64,000 nt of DNA from JAYZDK01 sp964604165 (GTDB lineage Bacteria > Myxococcota_A > UBA796 > CAJQPC01), in assembly GCA_964604165.1 (NCBI GenBank), contig CAZRYF010000001.1:1-64000 (forward strand). Direction: 5' to 3'. Made by a program: the position numbers and the translations under genes. The notes beneath the pieces were generated by a model. That model worked only from the letters and a program-made list of their open reading frames with translations. It was not told the DNA's origin and did not search any database. Shown in pieces: positions 44,483 through 54,158 of this stretch (position 1 is its first letter; every line of letters begins with the position of its first letter).

Positions 44483-47400
44483 GTGCTGGCATATCTTCTC
44501 TGTGCCACCGCCTGGGGACAGGGTTCGCTGGAGGTGCTGGAGATGGAGCTTGCGCGGGGTCTGGCTGCACTGGCGGCTGAGGACCAGCCCGTGCACTACG
44601 CTGCGGTGGCGCTGGAGACTCGGACCGTGGCGCAGATCGGCGCCGTGGCGGGGGTCATGGATGTGGTGGATGAGGAGACGTCCCGGTACTTGGACGTGGA
44701 CTTGCGGGTGGGCACGCCGGCACTGGACAGCACCCATCCACTTCGGGGGGCCAGCGGTTGGCGGGAGGAGAGCCGAGGCCCCGTTCGGGTTCCCTATACG
44801 CCGGACTCCTCCTACGCCCTGCGGCAGGCGGTGTGGAAGGAAATGGACAGGCGCTACCGGGACGGGGCTGAAGCGGTGGTCCTTGTACAGGCAGAGCAGC
44901 GGGTGAAGGTAGCGGAAGAGGATCCAGCCGACGACTTCTCCAGTTCTCCGCCGGAAAGGGCGATCCTGCCTGTGCCCGTGATGGATCTGGAAGTAGATCA
45001 TTGGCTCTCTGTGCTCGTAGAGGTGAGCGCTCTTCTCGATGAGGATCCTCGGGTCGAAAGGGACCGGGTGCGCCTTACGTCAAGGCATGCGGTGCATGGC
45101 TTTGTGGACTCAGAGGGTGGGCAACTGCAGCACGGTGAGGGGGAGCTCCTGTTGTACCTCTCCATTGGTGCGACAGCCGTGGATGGCTCCGAGGTCATGG
45201 TGGATCGCCGGTTTCACAGCAGGGTCGAGGCTGGCCTGCCGGGAGAGATGGAGCTCAAGGCCGAAGCGGAGGACATGTTGGAGGAGCTGGGGGAGAAGCT
45301 GGCCGCGCCCAACCAGGAGCCCTGGTCGGGACCGGTCCTGTTGTCAGGAGAGGCGGCAGCGGTCTTCTTTCACGAGGTACTCGGGCACCGGGTGGAGGGC
45401 CACCGGCAGAAACGAGATTGGGAGGGCAAGACCTTTCTGGAGCAGGTGGGAGAGCCCATTCTGCCCGAGTTCTTGACGGTCTACGACGATCCGACGCTGC
45501 TCTCGTGGGAGGGGGAGGATCTCGCTGGGCACTATGCCTTTGACGACGAGGGCGTTCGAGCTCAGAGGGCCTTGTTGGTGGACCAGGGCAGATTTGTCGG
45601 CTTTCTACAGGGACGGTCTCCCTTGGAGGGTCATCCGGTTTCCAATGGGCATGGGCGGCGAAGCCCGGGCCATGCGCCCCTCTCTCGAATGGGAAACCTG
45701 GTGGTGGAGAGCGCGGAGGGGCTCGACCGGCAAGCGCTGCTCGCGAATCTGCGGACTCTGGCCCGAGAGCAGGGACTGGAACACGGCATCTGGGTGGATG
45801 GGATCGAGGGGGGGTTCACCAGCACGGGACGGGTGACCCCGAATGCCTTCAATGTGCGCGCGACCAGCGCCTGGAGGGTCTTCGCGGATGGGCGGCCAAG
45901 GGAGCGGGTGCAAGGGGCGGACCTGGTGGGAACGCCGCTCGTGGCCTTCTCAAACCTGGTGGCCAGTGGAAGCACCGCAGAGGTCTTCAACGGCCGGTGC
46001 GGAGCGGAGAGCGGCTGGGTCTCGGTGAGCGCTGTGTCCCCGGACATGTTGTTTTCCAACCTGGAGGTGCAGCGAAAGGAAAAGGCCCAAGCGAGGCCGC
46101 CGCTTCTGCCCAAGCCCCAAGGGGGTCCGGTGGAGGGCCCTCCTTCTGAAGAGCTTGTGCGTGCCCTGGAGGGAGAGCTTCGCCGAGCCAAAGAAGGGCT
46201 CTCCCTTCCGGAAGCGCCGCCTCTGTACTTCCTTAGGGGGCACCTTGTAGAGGGGGAGCGGGTTCGGGCAATTGCCTCCCTGGATGGACTCGTGGAGCTG
46301 GATGTGTCGCCGACCTACCAGGTGGCGGTGGAAGCAAGGGTGGGGGGGGCGAACCGGGACAACTCGGGGTTTGGTGGCTGGGAGACGGGCCGAATGCGTT
46401 CCGGGTTGGCGGACGGCAGCAGCGACTATGCCTTGCGCCGGGTGGTCTGGCGTCTTTCGGATGCGGCCTACAAGGATGCAGTGGAGCAGTTTGCCCGGAA
46501 AGAAGCGGTGTTCCGGGCGCCACCAGGTCATCCAGGAGACCTGGAGCTGGTAGCACCGGTCGTGGCGGTCAGCGAGGGCCGTCTGCCAGCCTTGGCCTCC
46601 GAGTCCCTCTCGTCCCTGGCCTTGGAGCTGGCCGGGGTGTTTCCCAGAGACGGAACGCTGGAGGCTGGCAAGGTACAGGTCGTTCAAAACGCCGGAACCT
46701 TGTGGGTGGTGGACACTGAGGGCACCCGTGTGAAGAGCCAGGGAGTGGAGACACGCATCCAGGCGGCACTCCAGGTGCGGGCCCCCGATGGCATGCTCCT
46801 CACGGATCAACGCACCTGGGCCTTGGTCGAGGGGATGCCACTGCCGGATTCAGGGGTGATGAAGGTGGAGCTCCTGGCCATGGCGAAGGCGCTCGCGGCC
46901 CGGGCGCACGCCCCGGTGTTGGAGGAGGAATACGTGGGACCGGTGCTGCTGGAGGGAGAAGCCGCACTGGAGCTGTTTCGCTCGGTGCTGCTTGGGCAGG
47001 TGGAAGGGTCTCCTCCGGTCCTTCCTTTTGAGACCTGGATGGGGGAAATGGGGCAGGGGATGTTTTCTGCAGTCGGCTCCCAGAGGGTGCGCATGGGGCG
47101 CCGGGTCCTGCCACCGGGCTGGGACGTGGTCGATGACCCCGGCCTGCGCATGGATCGACCGGGAGGGTTCAAGCACGACGCGGAAGGTACCCAAGCCCAG
47201 AAGGTACACCTGGTGGAGGACGGAATCGTGCGGGATCTCTTGATGAGCCGCATTCCCCGCAAGGATCTGCACGGTACAAACGGACACGCCCGGGCAGCCC
47301 TGGGCCGTCGACTGGAAGCCCGTGCCTCCCAGGTACGCATCACTCCGCGCCGGACTGTGTCCCGTCGCCGCCTGGAACGGGCTGCCCTTCGGGCTGCCAG

Positions 47401-47836
47401 GTCCTATGGTCGGGACTGGGTTCTGGTGGTGAGGAAGTTCCAGGCGGAGGCCGCCCGGACCATGGATGATGCTTCGCCTCCCGTGTGGGGAGAGGAGGAC
47501 GGCCCACGGACCCTTCCCTGGCCGGTGGAGCTTACCCGTCTCTACGCTGATGGGAGAGAAGAGCTTCTTCGCCCGGCCTCCTTGTCGGCAGTGGACCGGT
47601 GGATTCTGAGAGACATCCAGAAGGCGGGCCCCAGGGTAGAGGGAGTGCTCTTCTCGTCCTGGGATGCAAGCCACCAGCCGGCGGGCGTGTTCAGCGGAAT
47701 GCCAATCCACCTGGAGGCACCGGAGGTGCTGATCGGGGAGCTTGAGCTCTCGCCGGTCCAGGGGGATCCCCGGCAGGTGCCCCGCTTTGCGGCTCCCAAG
47801 GCGCTCTCTAACCCAGCTCCATCACCAGAAGGATAG
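44483..47836 (+). CDS. exported TldD-TldE-like metalloprotease fusion
   Basis: 1,117 residues, about twice the length of TldD. A short signal peptide (LAYLLCATAWGQG) is followed by a TldD-like half with the zinc motif H297-E-V-L-G-H302 (FFHEVLGHRVEGH). The second half (about 570-1117) repeats the fold: SSDYALRRVVWRLSDAAYKD matches SSYALRQAVWKEMDRRYRD of the first half. Its equivalent of the zinc motif is FRSVLLGQVEG, with all ligands lost. In E. coli, TldD (active) and TldE (inactive) form a heterodimeric protease; here both appear in one chain and are exported. It starts three bases after bamA. Confidence 0.85.
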   Translation: MLAYLLCATAWGQGSLEVLEMELARGLAALAAEDQPVHYAAVALETRTVAQIGAVAGVMDVVDEETSRYLDVDLRVGTPALDSTHPLRGASGWREESRGPVRVPYTPDSSYALRQAVWKEMDRRYRDGAEAVVLVQAEQRVKVAEEDPADDFSSSPPERAILPVPVMDLEVDHWLSVLVEVSALLDEDPRVERDRVRLTSRHAVHGFVDSEGGQLQHGEGELLLYLSIGATAVDGSEVMVDRRFHSRVEAGLPGEMELKAEAEDMLEELGEKLAAPNQEPWSGPVLLSGEAAAVFFHEVLGHRVEGHRQKRDWEGKTFLEQVGEPILPEFLTVYDDPTLLSWEGEDLAGHYAFDDEGVRAQRALLVDQGRFVGFLQGRSPLEGHPVSNGHGRRSPGHAPLSRMGNLVVESAEGLDRQALLANLRTLAREQGLEHGIWVDGIEGGFTSTGRVTPNAFNVRATSAWRVFADGRPRERVQGADLVGTPLVAFSNLVASGSTAEVFNGRCGAESGWVSVSAVSPDMLFSNLEVQRKEKAQARPPLLPKPQGGPVEGPPSEELVRALEGELRRAKEGLSLPEAPPLYFLRGHLVEGERVRAIASLDGLVELDVSPTYQVAVEARVGGANRDNSGFGGWETGRMRSGLADGSSDYALRRVVWRLSDAAYKDAVEQFARKEAVFRAPPGHPGDLELVAPVVAVSEGRLPALASESLSSLALELAGVFPRDGTLEAGKVQVVQNAGTLWVVDTEGTRVKSQGVETRIQAALQVRAPDGMLLTDQRTWALVEGMPLPDSGVMKVELLAMAKALAARAHAPVLEEEYVGPVLLEGEAALELFRSVLLGQVEGSPPVLPFETWMGEMGQGMFSAVGSQRVRMGRRVLPPGWDVVDDPGLRMDRPGGFKHDAEGTQAQKVHLVEDGIVRDLLMSRIPRKDLHGTNGHARAALGRRLEARASQVRITPRRTVSRRRLERAALRAARSYGRDWVLVVRKFQAEAARTMDDASPPVWGEEDGPRTLPWPVELTRLYADGREELLRPASLSAVDRWILRDIQKAGPRVEGVLFSSWDASHQPAGVFSGMPIHLEAPEVLIGELELSPVQGDPRQVPRFAAPKALSNPAPSPEG

Positions 47837-48890
47837 TCGTGTAGACAACCCAGGCTCCGACCAGGAACCGGCCGTGGCCCCGCTCCAGGCTTCCGGTTCT
47901 TCGGGATAGGAGAGGGAGCAATGCCACGGCTCCCAAGGCAATCCACCCGTCGACTGTGATCAGCCGCATGGGCACCTCAAAGGCCCGAACCACCCCGGCC
48001 AGTCCCACAACGCCCAGGAGGTTGAACAGGTTTGAGCCGAGGGCATTTCCCACGGCCAGATCGGGAGCACCCTGCCGCATGGCGACGAGGCTCGTCACCA
48101 GCTCCGGGGCCGACGTTCCGATAGCCACCACCGTCAAGCCCAGGACTGCCTCCTCGATCCCCAAGGTGGTGCCAATACCCAGAGCGCCTTCCACCAGGAG
48201 GTCAGCACCTCCCACCAACAAGCCGATGGAGGCCATGACATAGATCCAGAGCAGCTTCTGGTTCGGTGCCTCAAGGGGGTCGGGTTCCAGGAACCAGGCG
48301 AGAAAAGAGCAGGCCAGTACCCCCGCCGCTGTCCAGGTCCATCCGTAGCCCAGCTGAGCCGCTGCGCAGGTAGCGAGAAAGGCCACGATGAGTGGTCCCA
48401 GGGCGAGCCGGTCTTGTTCCGACTCGGTGGCTTCCGGGGCCTTCTCTGCGCTCCACACATACCAGGCCAGGAAGAGCAGAAGCGCGGTGAGCAGGCCCAT
48501 GGCTTCCCATGTGCTGAGAAAGGAATGGGTCCAGCAAAGACCCAGCACGGCTGTGTTTGCCAGGAGGCAGATGGGAATCTCTCGTCGGACTGTCTTGGTG
48601 GAGAGCAGCAGGGGTGCCACCCAGGCCGCTGCGCCAATCACCACCAGGGTGTTGAAGATGTTGCTTCCAAAGACGTTGCCCAGTGCGATGCCCGGGTTCC
48701 CACCGGCGGCTGCCAGCACCGAGACAGCCATCTCTGGTGCAGATGTGCCGAAGGCGACCACGGTGAGCCCGATCACCGCAGGGGAGACCTTGTACTGCTC
48801 CGCCAGGCGGACGCTTCCACCCACCACGGCGCCGCCTCCCACAAGCAGGGTGGAGAGGCCCGCCAGAACCAGCAAGGATGCGACAACCAT
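47808..48890 (-). CDS. CaCA-family sodium/calcium (or proton) antiporter, YrbG-like
   Basis: 360 residues with about ten transmembrane helices. The two inverted alpha-repeats are clear: GLTVVAFGTSAPEMAVS then GNVFGSNIFN, and GLTVVAIGTSAPELVTS then GNALGSNLFN. The GTSAPE motifs form the ion-binding site. It exports a cation, probably calcium, across the inner membrane. Its end overlaps the 3' end of the TldD-like gene by 29 bases in the convergent direction. Confidence 0.92.
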   Translation of the reverse strand: MVVASLLVLAGLSTLLVGGGAVVGGSVRLAEQYKVSPAVIGLTVVAFGTSAPEMAVSVLAAAGGNPGIALGNVFGSNIFNTLVVIGAAAWVAPLLLSTKTVRREIPICLLANTAVLGLCWTHSFLSTWEAMGLLTALLLFLAWYVWSAEKAPEATESEQDRLALGPLIVAFLATCAAAQLGYGWTWTAAGVLACSFLAWFLEPDPLEAPNQKLLWIYVMASIGLLVGGADLLVEGALGIGTTLGIEEAVLGLTVVAIGTSAPELVTSLVAMRQGAPDLAVGNALGSNLFNLLGVVGLAGVVRAFEVPMRLITVDGWIALGAVALLPLLSRRTGSLERGHGRFLVGAWVVYTTILLVMELG

Positions 48891-48937
48891 GGCGCCTTGT
48901 AACCCCGTTGCCGAGGCCCCGGAGTGGGTGGCCGCAC

Positions 48938-48970
48938 CCTGGGGGTCGTGCTACCCCAGGCCCCCCTTTT
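48938..48970 (+). other. hairpin in the skp leader
   Basis: CCTGGGG pairs with CCCCAGG around nine bases and is followed by CCCCCCTTTT. It lies 14 bases upstream of the skp ATG and may be a leader structure or weak attenuator. Confidence 0.35.
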
Positions 48971-48983
48971 CAAAGGATTCAAC

Positions 48984-49505
48984 ATGCCAAGATTCCTTCC
49001 TTTTCTGATGGCGCTGGTCGTTCTCCTTCTGCCTGCATCCGCGATGGCCGATGGGCTCAAGGTCGGGGTTGTGGATTTCAGTCGGGCCTTGAATGAAATT
49101 TCCGATGGGCAGCAGGCCCAGGGGCGTCTTGAGTCCATGCTGGCGGGAAAACGTGCCGAAATTGAGCAAATGGAGGCGAACCTTGTGGCCCTCCAGCAGG
49201 AGTACGAGTCCAAGAGCAACGTGATCTCTGAGACGGCTCGGAGGGACTACCAGCAGCGAATGGCCGAGGCCCAGCAGAGCTACCAGCAGGCCTTCATGCA
49301 GAGCGACTCGGAGATGCAGCAGGCCTATGTACAGGTCATGGAGACTCTGGTGACCAAGCTCAAGACCCAGGCCGAGGCGGTGGGCCGGGACCAGGGGTTG
49401 GACCTGGTGCTGGAGGCATCCCAGGGCGCGGTTTTGTTCAGCGCTCCGGCACTGGACATCACAGACGAGGTCATCAAGCGCTACAACGCGGCCGGGAAGG
49501 AGTAG
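48984..49505 (+). CDS. skp: periplasmic chaperone Skp/OmpH
   Basis: 173 residues. A clear signal peptide (LMALVVLLLPASAMA) is followed by VGVVDFSRALNE, the family start, and a long helical hairpin (about 55-130) rich in Glu/Gln/Lys. Skp escorts outer-membrane proteins to BamA. AAAGGA lies eight bases upstream of ATG 48984. The order skp-lpxD is the conserved one. Confidence 0.9.
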   Translation: MPRFLPFLMALVVLLLPASAMADGLKVGVVDFSRALNEISDGQQAQGRLESMLAGKRAEIEQMEANLVALQQEYESKSNVISETARRDYQQRMAEAQQSYQQAFMQSDSEMQQAYVQVMETLVTKLKTQAEAVGRDQGLDLVLEASQGAVLFSAPALDITDEVIKRYNAAGKE

Positions 49506-49511
49506 GCCCGC

Positions 49512-50528
49512 GTGCGGTTGGACTTGCTCGCTCAAGCTCTTGGCGGGAAGGTGGAGGGGGATCCCTCCAAGGAGGTTTCTGGGGTTGGGTCCCTGGCAGA
49601 GGCCGGACCTGCGGAAGTCAGCTTCCTCTCAAATCCGATCTACCGAGACCAACTTCAGGGCACCCGGGCGGGGGCGGTCATTCTGGGAGAGGACGTCCCG
49701 TTTGAAGGGGCGGTGGTGCGGGTGGAGGATCCCTATCGTGCCTTTGCCCGGGCAATGTCCCTGTTTCACCCAGTGAGCTGGCCCGCTGCTGGGGTGCATC
49801 CCACGGCTGTGGTCGCCCCGGATGCGAGCCTGGGCTCCGACGTCTGCGTGGAGCCCCTGGCCATTGTGCAGCCCGGTGCAACGGTGGGGGAGGGTTGTTG
49901 GTTGCAAGGTGGTAGCTACGTGGGAGCCGGGGTCCAGCTGGGCGCCCGGTGCAGGTTGATGCCCGGGGCCGTGGTGATGGACGGCTGCAACCTGGGAGAA
50001 GGAGTGTGGCTCAATCCGGGGGCGGTGGTGGGTTCCGAGGGGTTTGGATTTGTACCTGACAAGGAACTGCCCATCAAGATTCCCCAGGGCGGGACGGTGG
50101 TGATTGAGGACCACGTGGAGATTGGGGCCAACGCCTGTGTGGATCGAGCGACCCTTGGGGAGACGCGCATCCGGCGCGGTGCAAAGCTGGACAATCTCTG
50201 CCAGGTGGGCCATGGCGCGGAGATCGGACCGGCCAACCTCTTGGTTGCCTATGCAGGCGTCGCTGGCTCCAGCCGACTTGGAAGGGCGGTCACTTTGGCG
50301 GCCCGCGCCAGCGTTCTGGGGCACTTGCGGATTGGAGACCAGGTCACCGTGGCGGGACACTCCCTGGTCGCAAAGAATGTGGCCAAAGGGGCCCGTGTGT
50401 CAGGGGTGCCAGCCAGGCCCCATGCCGAGTGGCTAAGAGAACGGGCGGCAAGCCGGTCCTTGCCTGATCTCGTTCGGTCGGTGCAGAGGCTTCAGAAGCA
50501 CGGGGCCGGTGAGGGCGTCTCAGACTGA
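49512..50528 (+). CDS. lpxD: UDP-3-O-acylglucosamine N-acyltransferase
   Basis: 338 residues. An N-terminal uridine-binding domain is followed by left-handed beta-helix hexapeptide repeats and a helical tail. The catalytic histidine is H234 in LCQVGHGAEIG. It adds the N-linked acyl chain in lipid A synthesis. GTG start. The usual next gene, fabZ, is missing; a minus-strand gene intervenes before lpxA. Confidence 0.93.
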   Translation: MRLDLLAQALGGKVEGDPSKEVSGVGSLAEAGPAEVSFLSNPIYRDQLQGTRAGAVILGEDVPFEGAVVRVEDPYRAFARAMSLFHPVSWPAAGVHPTAVVAPDASLGSDVCVEPLAIVQPGATVGEGCWLQGGSYVGAGVQLGARCRLMPGAVVMDGCNLGEGVWLNPGAVVGSEGFGFVPDKELPIKIPQGGTVVIEDHVEIGANACVDRATLGETRIRRGAKLDNLCQVGHGAEIGPANLLVAYAGVAGSSRLGRAVTLAARASVLGHLRIGDQVTVAGHSLVAKNVAKGARVSGVPARPHAEWLRERAASRSLPDLVRSVQRLQKHGAGEGVSD

Positions 50529-50550
50529 TACCGACGCCCTGAAGGAGTGG

Positions 50551-51501
50551 TCACCGTATTTGCCCCTCCACGAACGGCACCTCCAAGACCTTCGGGTGTT
50601 GGATCGGGCCGTGGCCGAAGAATCCCTCTTCTCCAAACAGCTCGCCGTGGTCCGCTGTGACGGTGATCCAGGTGCCCGGCGGAACCCGGTCGAAGAGGGC
50701 CTCAAACAACAGGTCCAGGGACTGCAGGGCCTCCACTTGTCGCTGCTGGAGTCGCCTCAGGGTCTTTTCGTCGAAGAAAGCGGGTGCATCCGGCGCGGAG
50801 ACCAGTTCGCCTTCCCGGAGGCGTGCATCCAGCTCTCTGGCCACCCCCCGGAGGCCGTGAAGATGCGGCAGATCCGGGTCCTCGCGGCCGGTGGCTGCGT
50901 AGGGGTAGTGGGTTTCTCCCAGGTTGAGCAAGGCAAACACCGGGCGCTCCTCATAGAACCGAAGGGCATCCACAATTGCCCCCATGTCGTTGTGGGTGGG
51001 CATGAGCCGCCAGGCGTCAAAGCCCCGGGAAAGAGGTGTGGCCGGGTGAAGCACCGGCATCGAAACCAGCGCGGTTGTACGGTAGCCCAGGTGGTCACGC
51101 AACCAGTCCGGGAGCCACAACCCGGGGAGCATTGGGCCTGTGTCCAGGTGTTCCAACCCCAGGCGCATGCCCCAGTGCTCCAGCTCCGCTCGATACACCT
51201 GGGAGGCATGGGTTCGGGGAGGATTGGAATGAGGCAACAAGCCCATCAACAGGTTGTGGTGGGAGGGGGCAGTCCAGGTGGCATAGGAGTACCGTCGCTC
51301 CAGGTGTCCCAACGGTTGCGACCATCGCGGCCTGGCCTTTACGAAGGTGTCGAATCGGCAGGAGTCCAAGACCACCACCACCACGTTGCGGGCCTCCTCC
51401 ACGGGATCTGGCCGTTTTGCATCAGGACTTGAGGCGGAAAGCGGCCTCCGGCCTGCGCTTCGTGCCCGGTCCAGAAGTCTGCGGAGGCCCAAGGTGGCCA
51501 T
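50551..51501 (-). CDS. alkaline-phosphatase/sulfatase-superfamily hydrolase
   Basis: 316 residues without a signal peptide or membrane helices. Metal-ligand motif VVLDSCRFD (44-51) is followed by TAPSHHNLLMG, in which T77 occupies the nucleophile position. Sulfatases have Cys or Ser there, so a phosphatase or phosphotransferase is more likely. The C-terminal metal motif is TADHGELFGEEGFFGHG. The substrate is unknown. It lies in reverse orientation between lpxD and lpxA. Confidence 0.75.
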   Translation of the reverse strand: MATLGLRRLLDRARSAGRRPLSASSPDAKRPDPVEEARNVVVVVLDSCRFDTFVKARPRWSQPLGHLERRYSYATWTAPSHHNLLMGLLPHSNPPRTHASQVYRAELEHWGMRLGLEHLDTGPMLPGLWLPDWLRDHLGYRTTALVSMPVLHPATPLSRGFDAWRLMPTHNDMGAIVDALRFYEERPVFALLNLGETHYPYAATGREDPDLPHLHGLRGVARELDARLREGELVSAPDAPAFFDEKTLRRLQQRQVEALQSLDLLFEALFDRVPPGTWITVTADHGELFGEEGFFGHGPIQHPKVLEVPFVEGQIR

Positions 51502-51590
51502 GGCGTCAGGCCTCGCGCTGCGGTAGGGGAAGAGTCCGCATTCGTGGCCGATCCTACTAACGATTGACTGGAATGTGGCCAGGAGGACAA

Positions 51591-52388
51591 ATGGCCATCC
51601 ACAAGACCGCGATCGTGCACCCCAAAGCGGAGCTGGGAGATGTTGAAATCGGTCCCTACGCCGTGGTTGGGCCAGGCGTGCAGCTGCATGACGGCGTGGT
51701 TGTGGATGCCCATGCGGTGGTTCATGGTCCCAGCCTGGTGGGGGAGCGCACTCGTATCCACTCGTTTGCTTGCATTGGGGGAGACCCCCAGGACAAATCG
51801 TACGCCGGGGAGAAGACGGGCCTCACTATCGGGACGGACAACGTGTTTCGGGAGAGCGTGACCATCAGTCGGGGAACAGCTCCGGGCAAGGGGGTCACGA
51901 CCATTGGGGATCACAACCTGTTCATGGCCTACGCCCACGTGGGGCACGACGCAGTGGTGGGATCCCACTGTGTGCTGGCAAATTCCGTGGCACTCGCCGG
52001 TCACGTAGAGGTGGAGGATTGTGCGGTGTTGGGTGGGCTGTCCGGGGTGCATCAGAACGGAAGAATTGGCCGAAACGCCATGCTGGGAGGGGGGGCGATG
52101 GCTACTCAGGATGTGCCGCCCTTCACCATCGCCCAAGGGGATCGCGCCCGCCTCTTCGGGCTGAACATCATCGGCATGCGCAGGGCCGGTGTGTCAGATG
52201 CTTCCATCACAGCGCTTCGAGATGCCTACCGGGAGATTTTCGACAAGGGAAGCCCCCTGCGAATCGCCATGGATCGGGTGAGAGCCAAAGAGGACACCTG
52301 TGTGGAGGTGGAGCAGCTTCTCGAATTCATTGCAGGCTCCCGTCGTGGCATTTGCCGGGCAAGCGGGCGGGAGCAGGGAGCTGACTAG
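51591..52388 (+). CDS. lpxA: UDP-N-acetylglucosamine O-acyltransferase
   Basis: 265 residues. Hexapeptide-repeat beta-helix with the catalytic H119 in AHVGHDAVVG and GGDPQDKSYAGE, a family signature. It adds the first O-acyl chain of lipid A. AGGAGGACAA immediately precedes ATG 51591, which rules out the nine-codon longer start. It opens the run of tightly packed lipid A genes. Confidence 0.94.
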   Translation: MAIHKTAIVHPKAELGDVEIGPYAVVGPGVQLHDGVVVDAHAVVHGPSLVGERTRIHSFACIGGDPQDKSYAGEKTGLTIGTDNVFRESVTISRGTAPGKGVTTIGDHNLFMAYAHVGHDAVVGSHCVLANSVALAGHVEVEDCAVLGGLSGVHQNGRIGRNAMLGGGAMATQDVPPFTIAQGDRARLFGLNIIGMRRAGVSDASITALRDAYREIFDKGSPLRIAMDRVRAKEDTCVEVEQLLEFIAGSRRGICRASGREQGAD

Positions 52389-53469
52389 TCGTCGGATCCT
52401 GGTCTCCTCAGGGGAGCTGTCCGGCGACCAACTTGGGGCTGGACTGGTGACCGCCTTGCGGTCTCGGGACCCCCACCTGGAGTTCTTTGGTCTGGCGGGT
52501 CCAGAAATGCGTGCATCGGGTGTGTCCCTGGTTGCGCAGGTGGAATCCCTCTCGGTGATGGGGTTTGGGGAGGTGTTGGGTCGCCTGGGCAGTATCCTCC
52601 GCACTCGCGCAGCCATGATCAAGGCCCTGGATGAGGGTCCCGATCTCCTGGTGGTCATCGATGCTCCTGACTTCAACCTTCCCTTGGCGCGAGCGGCGCG
52701 AAACCGTGGGATCCCCGTGGTCTTTTATGTGTCGCCCAAGGTGTGGGCGTGGCGGTCCGGTAGGGCCAGGGAGATCGCGAAGATCGCGGCGCAAGTCCTG
52801 TGTCTTTTCGATTTTGAGCCGGCCTGGTACACCTGCTGGGGAGGTTCTGCCTCCTTTGTGGGACATCCTGCAGCGGAGACCAGGAGAGAGGAAGGCCACG
52901 GCCACGGCTGGGCACTCCTTCCGGGTTCCAGGCCTCAGGAGATTCGCCGCTTGCTTCCGACTCTTCTCAAGGTAGGGCAGATTCTAAGGAGGAACGACCC
53001 GGAGGTTCCGTTGCGGCTCTCGGTGGCCTTGGGGCAGGAAGATCTGGTGAGGGACTTGTTGGCGCTACAGGGAAACCTCGAGGTCTCCTTCGTGGAAGGA
53101 GTGGAGGCAGCGGTGCGTCCTTCTGCGGGGGCGCTGGTTTGTTCGGGCACGGCAACCCTGGAGGTCGCTTGCTTGGGACGTCCCATGGTCGTGGTGTACG
53201 CAACCCACCCGGTGACCTGGTGGCTGAGCCGACGGGTCCTTCGGAGAGGGGCGCCCGTGGCGCTGCCCAACATTGTCCTGGGTCAGGACGTGGTGCCGGA
53301 AGTTCTCCAGCACTTGGAGCCGGCTGAACTCGCCGCGGCCCTCGGCGAGGCCCCACAAGGGGGGCAGCGTGTGGCGCTGGACGGAATTCGCGCGAAGCTG
53401 GGTGGGCCGGGGGCCCGGGAGAGAGCCGCGGCGGGTGTGATGGAAGTGTTGGAGGGGGCACGGTCATGA
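52345..53469 (+). CDS. lpxB: lipid-A-disaccharide synthase
   Basis: About 374 residues. The N-terminus RRILVSSGELSGDQLGAGL is typical, as are DAPDFNLPLA, YVSPKVWAWRSGR and SGTATLE near the nucleotide site. It joins UDP-diacylglucosamine and lipid X. The start is unclear: GTG 52345 overlaps lpxA by 44 bases, while a CTG at 52381 directly after AGCAGGGAG would start just before the conserved part. The stop overlaps the next ATG (ATGA). Confidence 0.9.
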   Translation: MAFAGQAGGSRELTSRRILVSSGELSGDQLGAGLVTALRSRDPHLEFFGLAGPEMRASGVSLVAQVESLSVMGFGEVLGRLGSILRTRAAMIKALDEGPDLLVVIDAPDFNLPLARAARNRGIPVVFYVSPKVWAWRSGRAREIAKIAAQVLCLFDFEPAWYTCWGGSASFVGHPAAETRREEGHGHGWALLPGSRPQEIRRLLPTLLKVGQILRRNDPEVPLRLSVALGQEDLVRDLLALQGNLEVSFVEGVEAAVRPSAGALVCSGTATLEVACLGRPMVVVYATHPVTWWLSRRVLRRGAPVALPNIVLGQDVVPEVLQHLEPAELAAALGEAPQGGQRVALDGIRAKLGGPGARERAAAGVMEVLEGARS

Positions 53470-54158
53470 ACACCTGGATCGTGATTCCCACCTACAACGA
53501 GGCTGAGTGCCTGGAAGGGTTGGTCATGGCTCTTCGGGGGGCCTGCCCGAGGGCCACCCTTCTGATCGTGGACGATGCCTCCCCCGACGGCACCGGGGCC
53601 CTCGCTTTGCGACTTGGGGAGTCCCACGGCCCATTGGACGTCCTCCATCGGGCGGGAAAAGGTGGCATTGCCTCCGCGTATGTGGAGGGGTTCTCGAGAG
53701 CCCTGGCAGCGGGTGCCCAGCGCATCGTTCAGATGGATGCAGACGGCTCCCATGACCCGAGAGATGTACCCAGGCTCTTGGGGAATGCCGCGGGTCTGGT
53801 GCTTGGGAGTCGCTATGTGCCAGGAGGGGGCACTGAAAACTGGTCCCGGGGCCGGCGATTGCTTTCGCAAGGGGGCAGCTTGTATGCCCGGGCCTGGCTG
53901 GGCTTGGCTATCCGAGACCTGACGGGTGGGTTCAAGGTTTGGAACCGCTCCGTGCTGGAGGGCGTGTTGAAGCGTCCCATTCGCTCGGAAGGGTATGCCT
54001 TCCAGGTGGAGATGACCTGGCGGGCTCATGGGCTTGGGACGGAGATCGCAGAGCTTCCCATCGTGTTTGCGGATCGACGGGTGGGGGAGTCCAAGATGTC
54101 TGCGGCCATTGCCTTGGAGGCGGCTTGGCTGGTGCCGCTGCTGCGTTGGCGACAATGA
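53466..54158 (+). CDS. polyprenol-phosphate mannosyltransferase-like GT2 (Dpm1-like)
   Basis: 230 residues. GT2 motifs are VDDASPDGTG (35-44) and DADGSHDP (91-98), followed by GSRYVPGG and DLTGGFKVW, the signature of dolichol/polyprenol-phosphate sugar synthases. There is no C-terminal transmembrane domain. It likely loads a sugar on undecaprenyl phosphate as donor for the GT-C enzyme encoded next (ATGA overlap). Confidence 0.88.
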   Translation: MNTWIVIPTYNEAECLEGLVMALRGACPRATLLIVDDASPDGTGALALRLGESHGPLDVLHRAGKGGIASAYVEGFSRALAAGAQRIVQMDADGSHDPRDVPRLLGNAAGLVLGSRYVPGGGTENWSRGRRLLSQGGSLYARAWLGLAIRDLTGGFKVWNRSVLEGVLKRPIRSEGYAFQVEMTWRAHGLGTEIAELPIVFADRRVGESKMSAAIALEAAWLVPLLRWRQ

